This document shows, piece by piece, positions 16,082-25,107 of a stretch of 64,000 nt of DNA (positions are counted from its first letter, which is position 1; each line of letters opens with the position of its first letter). The stretch spans positions 1-64,000 of the forward strand of contig JAIORQ010000016.1 in assembly GCA_021108035.1 (NCBI GenBank), given 5' to 3'. Made by a program: the position numbers and the translations under genes. This DNA comes from Bacteroidales bacterium. Its GTDB lineage: Bacteria; Bacteroidota; Bacteroidia; Bacteroidales; JAADGE01. The notes below the pieces were generated by a model. That model did not search any database. It saw only the letters and a program-made list of their open reading frames with translations, and had not been told where the DNA came from.

Positions 16082-18023
16082 ATGCTTCGTAACGTTTGTC
16101 CTTATCTTTGTTTTTACTCTCTCTAAGGCACAAGATGTCCTGTTATCCCGAAAAGTCAATATGTCGTCAGATAATAAAAGCATAAAAAATACTTTAAGAG
16201 ACATAGGCAGTTCAACCGACATTAAATTTTCTTATAATACTGAAATCATCAAGGGCGACAGTTTAATATCTTACAACTTTAACAATATAAGTGTTGAAGA
16301 TTGTTTAGATACCATATTTAATGATAATATAAGATATAAAGTATCCGGAGATCATATCATTTTATTGAAAACAACTGAAAAGAAAGCCAAAAAACATATA
16401 CATACCATAACAGGAACTATCACAGATTCTCAATCGAAACAAAAGATACAATATGTAAGCGTTTATGATGTTGATGAAAAATACTCCACTATCACTAATG
16501 CAAACGGTTTTTATATACTTAATATCCCTTCCGGTGAAAGATACAGAGGGCTCAGCTATTGCAAAAAAGGATATATTGATACTATAATAGTTATCAGGTC
16601 AACAGAAAAATCAAAAATTGATATTGAATTAGAACCGTCGATAACAATTAATCCTCCGAAATTTCAAAAAGTAGAACCAATTGTGGAAGAACGTCCTTTA
16701 TCAAGTTTCTTTATTCCGCAAGAAGTCATCATTAATGCAGATAATTTGGAACATGTATCAGACACACGATTTGCTCAAGTATCTCTCCTACCCTCTATAG
16801 GAACAAACTTATCGTCTTACGGTGTGGTTGAAAATAATTTCTCCTTTAATATTTTAGCAGGCTATTCTAAAGGTGTGAAAGGAATTGAAATCGGTTCTTT
16901 ATTAAATATCGTAAAAGAAAACGTATCAGGATTACAAATAGGCGGATTAGGAAATATGGTCGGCGGAAAGCTCACCGGTGTACAAACAGGCGGCTTATTC
17001 AATGTGAATACAAAAAGTATAAACGGTGTTCAATTGTCCGGATTGATTAATACAGCTCTTGATACAGTTACGGGCGTACAACTGTCAGGTATTTCAAATA
17101 TATTAAAAGGCAGAATGAACGGAGCACAAGTAACCGGCATTTATAATATGACCACCAAAAATGTTGACGGTACGCAACTGTCAGGTTTTGCAAATATAGC
17201 TTTAGAAGACGTTAAACTAATGCAAATAAGCGGATTTACCAATATCGGAAATAATGTTGACGGGGTACAAATTGCAGGATTTGCAAATTTTTCTAAAGGA
17301 AAAGTAGGCGGGGCACAAATTGCAGGTTTTGCCAACTTTGCAAGAAGCGTTAATTTTGCTCAGATTTCCGGTTTCATGAATATCGCCTGTGAAGAAATCA
17401 AAGGAGCACAAATAAGTACTTTCTTAAATTTTGCAAACGAAGTTAAAGGTTTGCAATTGGCATTATTCAATGTCAGTGATACTGTAAGCGGATTAAGTTT
17501 AGGTCTTTTAAGTTATGTAAACAAAGGATTTCACAAATTTGAAATATCAGGGGATGAAACATTTTACGTCAATCTTGCATTTAAGACCGGAACCAAACGA
17601 TTCTACAATATTCTTGCTTTTGGTATTGATCCTGTAATATTTGATTTTACACAATTAGATTCTGTTAAATTTAATTCTTTATACACGAATAACCGGTACG
17701 GAGGTTATGGATTCGGAACCGAAATTACTACCAAAACTCGCTTATTTTTCGGACTTGATCTCACCGGTAATCAAATTTTAGAAGATAAAAGTTTTACAGA
17801 AAGTTTCACAACTTTGTTCAGATTAAACATTAGCGTCGGAATTCGAATATTTAAAAAGTCCGGTATCTCCATAGGCCCTACTTTAAATTACCTAATATCT
17901 AATCATAAAGACGAAGCCGGTAATTATTTTTCAACTGTTCCTCCGCCATACAGTAAGACTGAAATCCAAAGCTCTTTCTTAACAAGTACATGGATTGGAG
18001 GCAGATTGGCCGTTAGGATTTAA
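16065..18023 (+). CDS. Exported STN + CarboxypepD_reg protein with tandem surface repeats
   Basis: 652 residues. Signal peptide (CFVTFVLIFVFTLSKAQ), then an STN domain (residues ~25-105, SIKNTLRDIGSSTDIKFSYN and ISVEDCLDTIF), the signalling domain that in TonB receptors contacts FecR. A CarboxypepD_reg domain follows (~115-195, ITGTITDSQSKQKIQYVSV). Residues ~265-480 are about ten tandem units of ~20 residues with consensus G-x-Q-[LI]-x-G-[FL]-x-N-[IF], resembling Leptospira LA_2272-type surface repeats and predicted to form a beta-solenoid. The last ~150 residues look like outer-membrane strands. No TonB plug/barrel of a classic receptor. Start overlaps the FecR gene by 17 nt. Confidence 0.85.
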   Translation: MSLKIKCFVTFVLIFVFTLSKAQDVLLSRKVNMSSDNKSIKNTLRDIGSSTDIKFSYNTEIIKGDSLISYNFNNISVEDCLDTIFNDNIRYKVSGDHIILLKTTEKKAKKHIHTITGTITDSQSKQKIQYVSVYDVDEKYSTITNANGFYILNIPSGERYRGLSYCKKGYIDTIIVIRSTEKSKIDIELEPSITINPPKFQKVEPIVEERPLSSFFIPQEVIINADNLEHVSDTRFAQVSLLPSIGTNLSSYGVVENNFSFNILAGYSKGVKGIEIGSLLNIVKENVSGLQIGGLGNMVGGKLTGVQTGGLFNVNTKSINGVQLSGLINTALDTVTGVQLSGISNILKGRMNGAQVTGIYNMTTKNVDGTQLSGFANIALEDVKLMQISGFTNIGNNVDGVQIAGFANFSKGKVGGAQIAGFANFARSVNFAQISGFMNIACEEIKGAQISTFLNFANEVKGLQLALFNVSDTVSGLSLGLLSYVNKGFHKFEISGDETFYVNLAFKTGTKRFYNILAFGIDPVIFDFTQLDSVKFNSLYTNNRYGGYGFGTEITTKTRLFFGLDLTGNQILEDKSFTESFTTLFRLNISVGIRIFKKSGISIGPTLNYLISNHKDEAGNYFSTVPPPYSKTEIQSSFLTSTWIGGRLAVRI

Positions 18024-18360
18024 ACAGCTTATAAAATCCGAGCATTTACAATGTTTATTAACCCCTTGATAAACAGGACATCCCTACGGGATTTTTGTTC
18101 ACTGATTATTCACATCACCCTCAACTTCTGATGCTGTGTGAAAACACTCTTTTAGAGAATAATTCAGTTGCCACGTCCTTTAGGGCGTGGTTTTGGCAAT
18201 ACAAAATTTTGGGCTTTAGCCCTGATTAATAGCAAGTTGTGGGCTATAGCCCGTTATTAAGTAAATACCGAAAACATAATTATTTTAAACCACAGCCCTT
18301 TAACTTCATAAACACACAGAAACAAATCTGTTCTGAAAAAAGTAAACAAATTCAAGATAC
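18024..18360. repeat. Cluster of REP-like hairpins
   Basis: Contains ATCCCTACGGGAT (18080-18092), CCACGTCCTTTAGGGCGTGG (18171-18190), GGGCTTTAGCCC (18211-18222) and GGGCTATAGCCC (18241-18252). No gene is present in the gap. Confidence 0.7.
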
Positions 18361-18364
18361 TGCG

Positions 18365-18392
18365 TAGGGGATATTTTATTATTAATTGTCAT
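18365..18392 (+). promoter_or_regulatory. Candidate ECF-sigma promoter before the second repeat-protein gene
   Basis: TAGGGGA, 12 nt, AATTGTCAT: same two words and spacing as at 15012-15039. The spacer sequences differ, so the match is not a simple duplication. It lies 35 nt upstream of the ATG at 18428. Confidence 0.6.
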
Positions 18393-18427
18393 TTAATTGA
18401 AGACAAATAATAATAAAATATAAAATT

Positions 18428-19702
18428 ATGAAAACAATAAAAATCTTTACAACAGTATTATTAATGATTGCATGTTTCGGAACTTTTGCCCAAGACACAA
18501 CACATATAGAATTAGATACAAATAATGATCTGAAAAAACGATCGTTCCAAATAACTTTTATTACACCAATGGGAACAAACGGTTTAGAAGCCGGTCAATA
18601 TACAAATAAGTTATCAGTAAATATGTTTGCAGGATATGCAGGTGGTTTGGAAGGTATTGAATTCGGCGGATTTTCAAATGTGATAAACGGCAAAGTTACC
18701 GGTGCCCAATTTGCCGGGTTTACAAATGTAGTTAACGGAGGAACAAACGGTGCTCAATTTGCCGGGTTTTCAAATATTGTTCGAGATGACTTAACGGGAG
18801 GACAATTTACAGGCTTTACAAATATTGTAGCCGGTGATGTAAAAGGAATTCAAGCATCAGGATTTACAAATCTTGCAAAAGGTAATTTAAATACTGCTCA
18901 AATTACAGGATTTGCCAATGTTGTTAACGGCAAAACTGACGGTATTCAAATAGCCGGATTCACCAACATCACACGAAAAGAATTAAAGGGATTTCAACTT
19001 GCCGGATTTGCAAATATTGCAGGGAATAACGCAGATGCAGTACAAATAGCCGGATTCAGCAATACTGCAAAAGACACCATAACAGGTTTACAATTAAGCA
19101 GTTTTATCAATACTGCAAAACATGTAAAAGGTTGCCAAATAGGTTTCATCAATATTTGTGATTCTGTTGAAAACGGAATTCCTCTCGGATTTATCAGCAT
19201 AGTCAGAAAAGGCTATCATAAATTTGAGATCGGAGCGGACGAATCATTCTATGCCAATGCAAGTATCAAGTTAGGTGTTTCTAAATTTTACAATATCTTC
19301 TCATTCGGAGTAAAACCTGTTTCGGGAATAATTCTGTGGGGACCGGGTTATGGTGTAGGCTCGGAATTTAAAATGAATAATAAGTTTAATATGAATATTG
19401 ATCTTATCTCCTATACTATTCTTGATTCTGAACATGATTGGCAAAACGAACCCCGGGAAACAGGCAATTGGAATTATGAATTTAGTTTTTTACACAAAAT
19501 CAGTATCACACTTTCAAGACAATTCAGAAAACACTTTACCATATATGGCGGGCCTTCTTTCAATGCAGCAATATCTAATGAAACTGATAATGAAGGTACG
19601 CTGACAGGAACGCAAATAGCACCGTGGATTATTTATAAAAAAACACACAATGAAACAATAATTGAAATGTATCCCGGATTCAGAGCAGGGATTAGATTCT
19701 AA
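18428..19702 (+). CDS. Exported surface-repeat protein, paralogue of the 16065 product without STN
   Basis: 424 residues. Signal peptide ending at FGTFAQ. From about residue 60 to 250 there are roughly ten ~20-residue units with consensus G-x-Q-[FIL]-x-G-F-[TSA]-N-[IV], very close to those of the upstream gene. The post-repeat block KGYHKFEIGADESFYANASIKLG also matches the paralogue (KGFHKFEISGDETFYVNLAFKTG), and the C-terminal ~130 residues look like outer-membrane strands. It lacks the STN and CarboxypepD_reg domains, so it is not itself an input to FecR. Shared promoter motif suggests control by the same sigma factor. Function unknown; cell-surface role inferred. Confidence 0.85.
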   Translation: MKTIKIFTTVLLMIACFGTFAQDTTHIELDTNNDLKKRSFQITFITPMGTNGLEAGQYTNKLSVNMFAGYAGGLEGIEFGGFSNVINGKVTGAQFAGFTNVVNGGTNGAQFAGFSNIVRDDLTGGQFTGFTNIVAGDVKGIQASGFTNLAKGNLNTAQITGFANVVNGKTDGIQIAGFTNITRKELKGFQLAGFANIAGNNADAVQIAGFSNTAKDTITGLQLSSFINTAKHVKGCQIGFINICDSVENGIPLGFISIVRKGYHKFEIGADESFYANASIKLGVSKFYNIFSFGVKPVSGIILWGPGYGVGSEFKMNNKFNMNIDLISYTILDSEHDWQNEPRETGNWNYEFSFLHKISITLSRQFRKHFTIYGGPSFNAAISNETDNEGTLTGTQIAPWIIYKKTHNETIIEMYPGFRAGIRF

Positions 19703-19753
19703 TAAGAATTGAATCGTAATAACACCAATATTTTGTGCAAGGAAAAGCACGCC

Positions 19754-19787
19754 GGGCGTAATTTAGATTACGCCCTTTCTTTTTATT
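19754..19787 (+). terminator. Intrinsic terminator of the repeat-protein gene
   Basis: Perfect stem GGGCGTAAT/ATTACGCCC with loop TTAG (19754-19775) followed by TTTCTTTTTATT. Confidence 0.9.
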
Positions 19788-19980
19788 AACAGTTATTTAT
19801 GAAGAAAAAATTATTTAATGTGAAAAAACAAATATACCTAAACGGCTTAAGCACAACTGTTTATTTAATGTCAGCTATTCTAAAAATAATAAAAAACGGG
19901 AAATTGATATTATTTTTATTTCTTTGCAAGAAGAAAAAGACAAGTGTTTTTCAAAAATTACACAAAACTTCAAATCCCTT

Positions 19981-20787
19981 ATGAATAAAATTGTAGAAAA
20001 ATATGCTGAATTGCCGAAACCGATAAGAAGACCTCTTTGGAGATTATGGCACAACATGATTACTTCGTTTGATAAACAAAAAGTAACTCTTTTTATGAAT
20101 TACGGTTACGCAAGTAATAACGGTGAGTTTATGAATCTTAAATTAAAACCGGAAGACGAAGCTGACAGATACAGCATACAATTATATGACCATGTTGCCG
20201 GAAGTGATGATCTTAAAGATAAAGATATCCTTGAAGTCGGATGCGGACGAGGCGGAGGAGCTTCATTTTTGGCAAGATATTATAAGCCGAAATCATTTAC
20301 AGGTCTTGATATTTCAAAGAAAACAACTGATTTTTGCAACAATCACCATCAAACAGAAGGGTTAAAGTTTATCAAAGGACATGCAGAGGAACTTCCTTTT
20401 GAAGACTCAAGTTTAGATGCAGTTGTTAATGTAGAATCTGCAAGAGTTTACGGTAATATTCCTAAATTTTTTGAAGAAGTTTACAGAGTGCTTAAACCTG
20501 AAGGCAAATTTCTTTTTGCTGATATGATTAAGCCTAATAATATTGAATCTATAAATGAGCAATTAGAAGAAGCCGGATTTAAGTTGGTTAAAAAGATAAA
20601 TATCAGAGAAAATGTTGTAAAAGCTTTAGTATTGGATACTGAATACAGAAAAGAACGTATTCACGAAGGAGCCCCTAAGTTCTTACGTAAATCATTTTAT
20701 CAATTTGCAGGTGTGGAGGGTTCCGAAAGATTTGATGCCTTTGACAAAAATCGTATTGATTATTGGAGTTACACTCTTATTAAATAA
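19981..20787 (+). CDS. Class I SAM-dependent methyltransferase
   Basis: 268 residues. The SAM-binding motif ILEVGCGRGGGASFLARYY (residues ~70-88) is followed by FTGLDIS (motif II), GHAEELPFEDSSLDAVVNVES (motif III/IV) and FEEVYRVLKPEGKFLFADM (post-motif). The pattern resembles bacterial lipid or natural-product methyltransferases of the phthiotriol methyltransferase/sterol type, so a lipid or quinone-like substrate is plausible but not shown. The ATG at 19981 is chosen as start; upstream in-frame codons reach 19924 but overlap probable promoter sequence. Monocistronic by context. Confidence 0.87.
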   Translation: MNKIVEKYAELPKPIRRPLWRLWHNMITSFDKQKVTLFMNYGYASNNGEFMNLKLKPEDEADRYSIQLYDHVAGSDDLKDKDILEVGCGRGGGASFLARYYKPKSFTGLDISKKTTDFCNNHHQTEGLKFIKGHAEELPFEDSSLDAVVNVESARVYGNIPKFFEEVYRVLKPEGKFLFADMIKPNNIESINEQLEEAGFKLVKKINIRENVVKALVLDTEYRKERIHEGAPKFLRKSFYQFAGVEGSERFDAFDKNRIDYWSYTLIK

Positions 20788-20884
20788 AAAAACATTTTTG
20801 CTGCTTCCGAGTTACGAAGTTTTGAACAATTGTTTTTGCCGAAGTGATATTATCTGTGTTTACTTAACACTTTCGTCTATTACA

Positions 20885-22645
20885 TTATTCATTTTCAGCA
20901 TATTCAAAAGGTGAGGCATCGGCAACGGTTCCGGCTATGTTTTCCAAATACATAGTGATTTGCCTTAATGCATCAAACAAGTCGGAATGAACTTTATGCG
21001 TGATCACTGATTTATCAACTTTATGTTTAATGCGTTTAAAATGCCTGTTCATATATTTAGTTTCAAGAACAGTATATTTTTCACCTTTAACCAAAATTTT
21101 AATTGCTTTCAGTGCATCTCTTTTCTTAAAAACTTTTTCTAAACGATACATCTGCTTTAACACTTTTTCGTGATAATTTAAAAGTTCTTTTCTCCCTTCT
21201 TTTGAAAAATCTGTATTCAAATCCCTTTTCTTCTCAATTAACGGTAATATTTCCCTGTGAATGATATCTGAAATATTTTCCAAATCATTGATCACGGATA
21301 ATAAAGCAAAAATTTCTGCTACTCGTTCAGTTTCCAGTTCTTTTCGGCTGAGCTGCATAATATATTCAGTAATTTCACTATCCAAGTAATCAATCTCTTC
21401 CTCACGCATATCTAATGCTTCCATTAAACCTAATTCAGGATGATATTTGTCCTTGGGTAAAACCTTTTCAACGAAAGGAATAATAACAGCTTCCAGCATA
21501 CGAATAATAATATTTACGGCACGACCAATTTCAGCTACAACCAAATCAATAGCTAAAGCAGGATTTTGCAGCATTTTTTTATCTAAATATTTGGTAACCA
21601 AATGAGTTGTCGTAACCAACTTATCCGGTAAGATCTTATTAATTAATACGGCTGTTATTCCTGTAAACGGAATGAAGATTAATGCAGTGCCAACGTTGAA
21701 AATGGTATGAGCATTAGCAATTTGTCTGGCTTCTTCTCCTCCGATCATTTTCACCAGATCGGCAAAATAGGGTATCCAGAATACAAATGCCAGAGCTCCG
21801 CCAATATTTAGAAAACTGTGAGCAAATGCAACACGTTTTGCCTCACGATTTGTTCCGAATGATGCTAATCCGGCTGTAATACAAGTTCCGATATTTGCAC
21901 CGATTATCATCGGTATTCCTGCTTCCAAACTAATTAAATTTTGTTGAGCCAAAACGATAACAATACCTGTAAATGCACTGCTGCTTTGAATCAAAGCCGT
22001 AAAAACCATACCTACAATTATACCTGCAAGCGGATTCTCTAAATTTTTCAGCAAATCAATAAATTCGGAATAAGTACGCAAAGGTTCCATAGAATTACTC
22101 ATCAACTTTATACCGTAAAACAACAATCCGAAACCCAATATAGTATCACCAATATTTTTTAAAGTGTCTTTTTTTGAAAATATTGAAAATGCAAATCCCA
22201 ATGCGATCATCAGAACAGCATAATCTGTTAGCTTAAAGGCAATTAACTGTGCCGTAAAAGTTGTACCGATATTTGCTCCAAGAATTACCCCTAACGATTG
22301 TACAAAACTCATCAAACCTGATTGTACAAAACTAACCAACATTACTGTAGTTGCACTGCTTGATTGAATCACCATTGTAACAAATGCCCCTACAAACAGT
22401 CCAATAAATCTGTTATTTGTCAGCGTGGCCAAAATCTTACGCATTCTGTTCCCCGCCGATTTCTTCAAACCTGAACTCATCTTATCCATGCCGTACAGGA
22501 ATAAAGCTAATCCTCCTAATAATCCAATTCCGAGAAAAAACCAATTTATTGATCCGTCTTCATTGTTACCTGCAAAAACTTTACCTGCAAAAAACATTAT
22601 AAACACCAAAATTAAAATTGATGTTTTACTTAATTTGGTCACCAT
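20885..22645 (-). CDS. Na+/Pi cotransporter family protein with PhoU-like tail
   Basis: 586 residues. Two inverted Na/Pi-cotransporter II repeats are evident: the first with FVTMVIQSSSATTVML, the second with GMVFTALIQSSSAFTGIV, each carrying the QSSS motif that binds substrate and sodium. About nine transmembrane helices occupy residues 1-350, after a possible signal-like helix. The C-terminal ~200 residues are helical and charged with a PhoU-like three-helix pattern (EREILPLIEKKRDL; ALRQITMYLENIAG). Imports phosphate with sodium across the inner membrane. No partner genes nearby; divergent from nothing obvious. Confident family assignment. Confidence 0.94.
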   Translation of the reverse strand: MVTKLSKTSILILVFIMFFAGKVFAGNNEDGSINWFFLGIGLLGGLALFLYGMDKMSSGLKKSAGNRMRKILATLTNNRFIGLFVGAFVTMVIQSSSATTVMLVSFVQSGLMSFVQSLGVILGANIGTTFTAQLIAFKLTDYAVLMIALGFAFSIFSKKDTLKNIGDTILGFGLLFYGIKLMSNSMEPLRTYSEFIDLLKNLENPLAGIIVGMVFTALIQSSSAFTGIVIVLAQQNLISLEAGIPMIIGANIGTCITAGLASFGTNREAKRVAFAHSFLNIGGALAFVFWIPYFADLVKMIGGEEARQIANAHTIFNVGTALIFIPFTGITAVLINKILPDKLVTTTHLVTKYLDKKMLQNPALAIDLVVAEIGRAVNIIIRMLEAVIIPFVEKVLPKDKYHPELGLMEALDMREEEIDYLDSEITEYIMQLSRKELETERVAEIFALLSVINDLENISDIIHREILPLIEKKRDLNTDFSKEGRKELLNYHEKVLKQMYRLEKVFKKRDALKAIKILVKGEKYTVLETKYMNRHFKRIKHKVDKSVITHKVHSDLFDALRQITMYLENIAGTVADASPFEYAENE

Positions 22646-22768
22646 ATTTTCAAAAATTTAAAAATATGTGAAAGATAAGAAGAAATTATTTAGTTATAAT
22701 ATATTTTTCCGATAGACTACCGAGAAAAAGCTTTATAGGGAAATTTTGAGTTCTTTTAATTGAAAAAT

Positions 22769-24487
22769 TTATTGTCGGATAATTATCTTTTCGTAATAAA
22801 CAGCTCCTTCTTTTTCTATCTTAATGAGATAAATTCCTGATGCAAAATCTGAAATATTAATTGTATTTAATGAAGAAGAAAATTCTGTTGAGTAAACTTC
22901 TTTTCCGTTGATATTAATAATTTGAAGAGAACCTGAAACAAACATTGTTTGTAAAGTAAACTTTCCGTTATTAGGGTTAGGGAAAATATTAATTTCTTTA
23001 TTTTGTTTAATATTATTAACAGCTACACTTCCTCCTGAATAAGAAAATATATGCGGATCGGCAGAACCGATGCAAGGATGTGATTCTGATTTATTATTTT
23101 CATTTTCCGCATAGATATAATATTCAACTTCATTGTTTCCGCCTAATCCCGGAATTGAAGACGTATATGTATTTCCTTCGGTATTAATCATAATTGTTTC
23201 TTCCCAGCTTCCGCTGTTTTGTTTGTAAAATAATTTCGGAAAATCTGTTGTAACAGGACTTCCGCCATAAGAAACAACTTCAGCTTCTATTGTGAAATTT
23301 TCTTGATAAGACAACTCACCGTAAAGAGGAAAATGCTTAATATATAACATTTCTCTGTCTGCTATACCGTGTGTTCTGCAATGTAAAGCATCGCTGTTAA
23401 TCCAACTGCCTGAATACACCCCAATAATTTCATATCCCGGCATTGCTTCTTCATAAGTTGTAATTGCATCATCATCAAGAGAAGATCCTGTTTGAGGCAC
23501 AAATACTTTATTGTTAAGTATCAGAGAATTTGTATATGGATTTACATCATCATCGTCATTATCAGCAGCTTGAACTCTGATTACTTCATAAGGGTAACCC
23601 CAAGAGCAATTTTGTTCAGAAAAATATGTTGCTACAGCCTCATAATCAGCATACCTGTAATCAGTTGCAGGAACTTGAGTTATCATTATTTTATCAACAT
23701 CAAGGAATTTCCCCCAACAATCAATATGTTCAATATAATCATCCATCGGATCATCAGTAACATGATATGTCTCTATGCCGAGATAATTTTCCATTCTTTG
23801 TCTGATTGTTTCCTCTGAAAGAGGAATGTCTTGCAAACATTCACTACCTTCCATATTTTCAGAAAAAATTAAATTTGTAGACACAGCAATATTATTACCG
23901 TCACACATATAATTTCCGCCTGTATGATATATATTCATCCCGTATAAATCAAGTCCGAGAAAATTAGCCATTAATATAGGTACATCATTATCATTAGGTC
24001 GCGGACGGTTATAAGGAAAATTAATAATTGCGACTTCACTGTCATCTACAGCTATATACCAAGGACTGTAGTCTCTTGTCCACCATGAATCCGGGTCTTG
24101 GTAAACAAACGTGCAATGACTTATATTAACACCGTTTGACGAATATATATTCCGAACTGTTGTTTCTTCGGAAGAACCGGAAACAATAGTAGTAATATTA
24201 CAATCTTCCGACATTTCTGCAATTAAACTGTATGGAATACCGAAACCACCGTCATAAGCAATCAGAACACTTTCCATAGGTTCCCATTCTGCAATATTGC
24301 GAACTTCACCCGTTGGCGGATCTGTCTCTGTGAAACTTTTGGAATAATTTTTCATTAATTCCTTTTCCGCAGGGCTCATCTTATGTGTAAGCCGATAATT
24401 TTTTATTACCCCGTCTTGAGAAAAAGAAATTGGAGAATTTAGGATTGTTATAATAATAATTAAGAAAATAGTTTTTTTATATTGCAT
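22769..24487 (-). CDS. Secreted peptidyl-arginine deiminase family enzyme with T9SS sorting domain
   Basis: About 572 residues. Signal peptide (KKTIFLIIIITILNSPISFSQ); start placed at 24487 to match it and the promoter box at 24545. The guanidino-modifying catalytic fold shows EWEPMESVLIAYD, WWTRDYSPW (substrate Asp), HTGGNYMCDG, HIDCWGKFLD (His and Asp) and LHCRTHGI with the nucleophilic Cys near residue 370. These are the motifs of the Porphyromonas-type PAD / agmatine deiminase superfamily. A ~100-residue immunoglobulin-like segment follows, then a type A T9SS C-terminal domain (IFPNPNNGKFTL ... SGIYLIKIE). Likely citrullinates peptides or hydrolyses agmatine outside the cell; which one cannot be decided. 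Confidence 0.9.
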   Translation of the reverse strand: MQYKKTIFLIIIITILNSPISFSQDGVIKNYRLTHKMSPAEKELMKNYSKSFTETDPPTGEVRNIAEWEPMESVLIAYDGGFGIPYSLIAEMSEDCNITTIVSGSSEETTVRNIYSSNGVNISHCTFVYQDPDSWWTRDYSPWYIAVDDSEVAIINFPYNRPRPNDNDVPILMANFLGLDLYGMNIYHTGGNYMCDGNNIAVSTNLIFSENMEGSECLQDIPLSEETIRQRMENYLGIETYHVTDDPMDDYIEHIDCWGKFLDVDKIMITQVPATDYRYADYEAVATYFSEQNCSWGYPYEVIRVQAADNDDDDVNPYTNSLILNNKVFVPQTGSSLDDDAITTYEEAMPGYEIIGVYSGSWINSDALHCRTHGIADREMLYIKHFPLYGELSYQENFTIEAEVVSYGGSPVTTDFPKLFYKQNSGSWEETIMINTEGNTYTSSIPGLGGNNEVEYYIYAENENNKSESHPCIGSADPHIFSYSGGSVAVNNIKQNKEINIFPNPNNGKFTLQTMFVSGSLQIININGKEVYSTEFSSSLNTINISDFASGIYLIKIEKEGAVYYEKIIIRQ

Positions 24488-24544
24488 AACAAGCAGTTTT
24501 TTGAAAATACAGATATTAGATAATTTCAGCCCAAAAAAGTTGCA

Positions 24545-24552
24545 CAAATCTA
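24545..24552 (-). promoter_or_regulatory. -7 box TAGATTTG of the deiminase gene
   Basis: Exact TAnnTTTG on the minus strand, 57 nt before the ATG at 24487. Confidence 0.55.
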
Positions 24553-24643
24553 TTATTAATTATGGTTTTCTTTATTGTTGAATTGCTGAAAATTCGTACT
24601 TCTGTTTTATTATGTAAATGTTTTTATTTTATTAATAAAATTT

Positions 24644-25096
24644 TGTGTGTAGGTATTTGCCATAATATGTTTTTATATTCCGTACCTAAAGGCACGGATT
24701 GTGAATAAATATTTTTTTTCTACCGATATTAAGTCCCTACGGGACATTTTGCCGATGGTTGTTTATTTCTTTACCAATATGGTAATTGCTGTTGCAATTA
24801 ATCTGACGAGATATTTTGCATATGATTTTTTTTCGGTATTATATCCCTCGGGACAATTTGCATTGGAATAACATCTGCAAAATTAAACATCTTTAAATTT
24901 GATATTGTTTTAGCATTGTTGAATTGATAAGTTTTTTTAATTTGTCCCGTTAGGGACACGATGTGGGTAAAAATGACATAAAAAAAACAACATCGTGCCT
25001 TTAGGTACGATATATAAATGTACCTGCAAAATATGTCGTTCATCATAATCAACTGCATTAGCAAAATTAAAAACTACATCGGATCAACATCAGCAG
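24644..25096. repeat. Left copy of ~450-bp duplication flanking the transposase
   Basis: Aligns with 25550-25996 over its whole length with moderate divergence. It starts with a copy of the first codons of tnpA (minus strand ATGGCAAATACCTACAC at 24646-24662), contains the hairpins GTACCTAAAGGCAC, GTCCCTACGGGAC, TAATTGCTGTTGCAATTA (24783-24800) and CGTGCCTTTAGGTACG, a tnpA C-terminus-like remnant (minus-strand VDYDERHIL near 25030-25050), and ends with a copy of the last codons of priA (ADVDPM-stop). Confidence 0.8.
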
Positions 25097-25107
25097 TATG
25101 GCATATT

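Noticed and set aside
19799-19984. 61-codon frame before the methyltransferase
   Set aside because: Very Lys-rich, overlaps the methyltransferase leader in another frame and matches no family.
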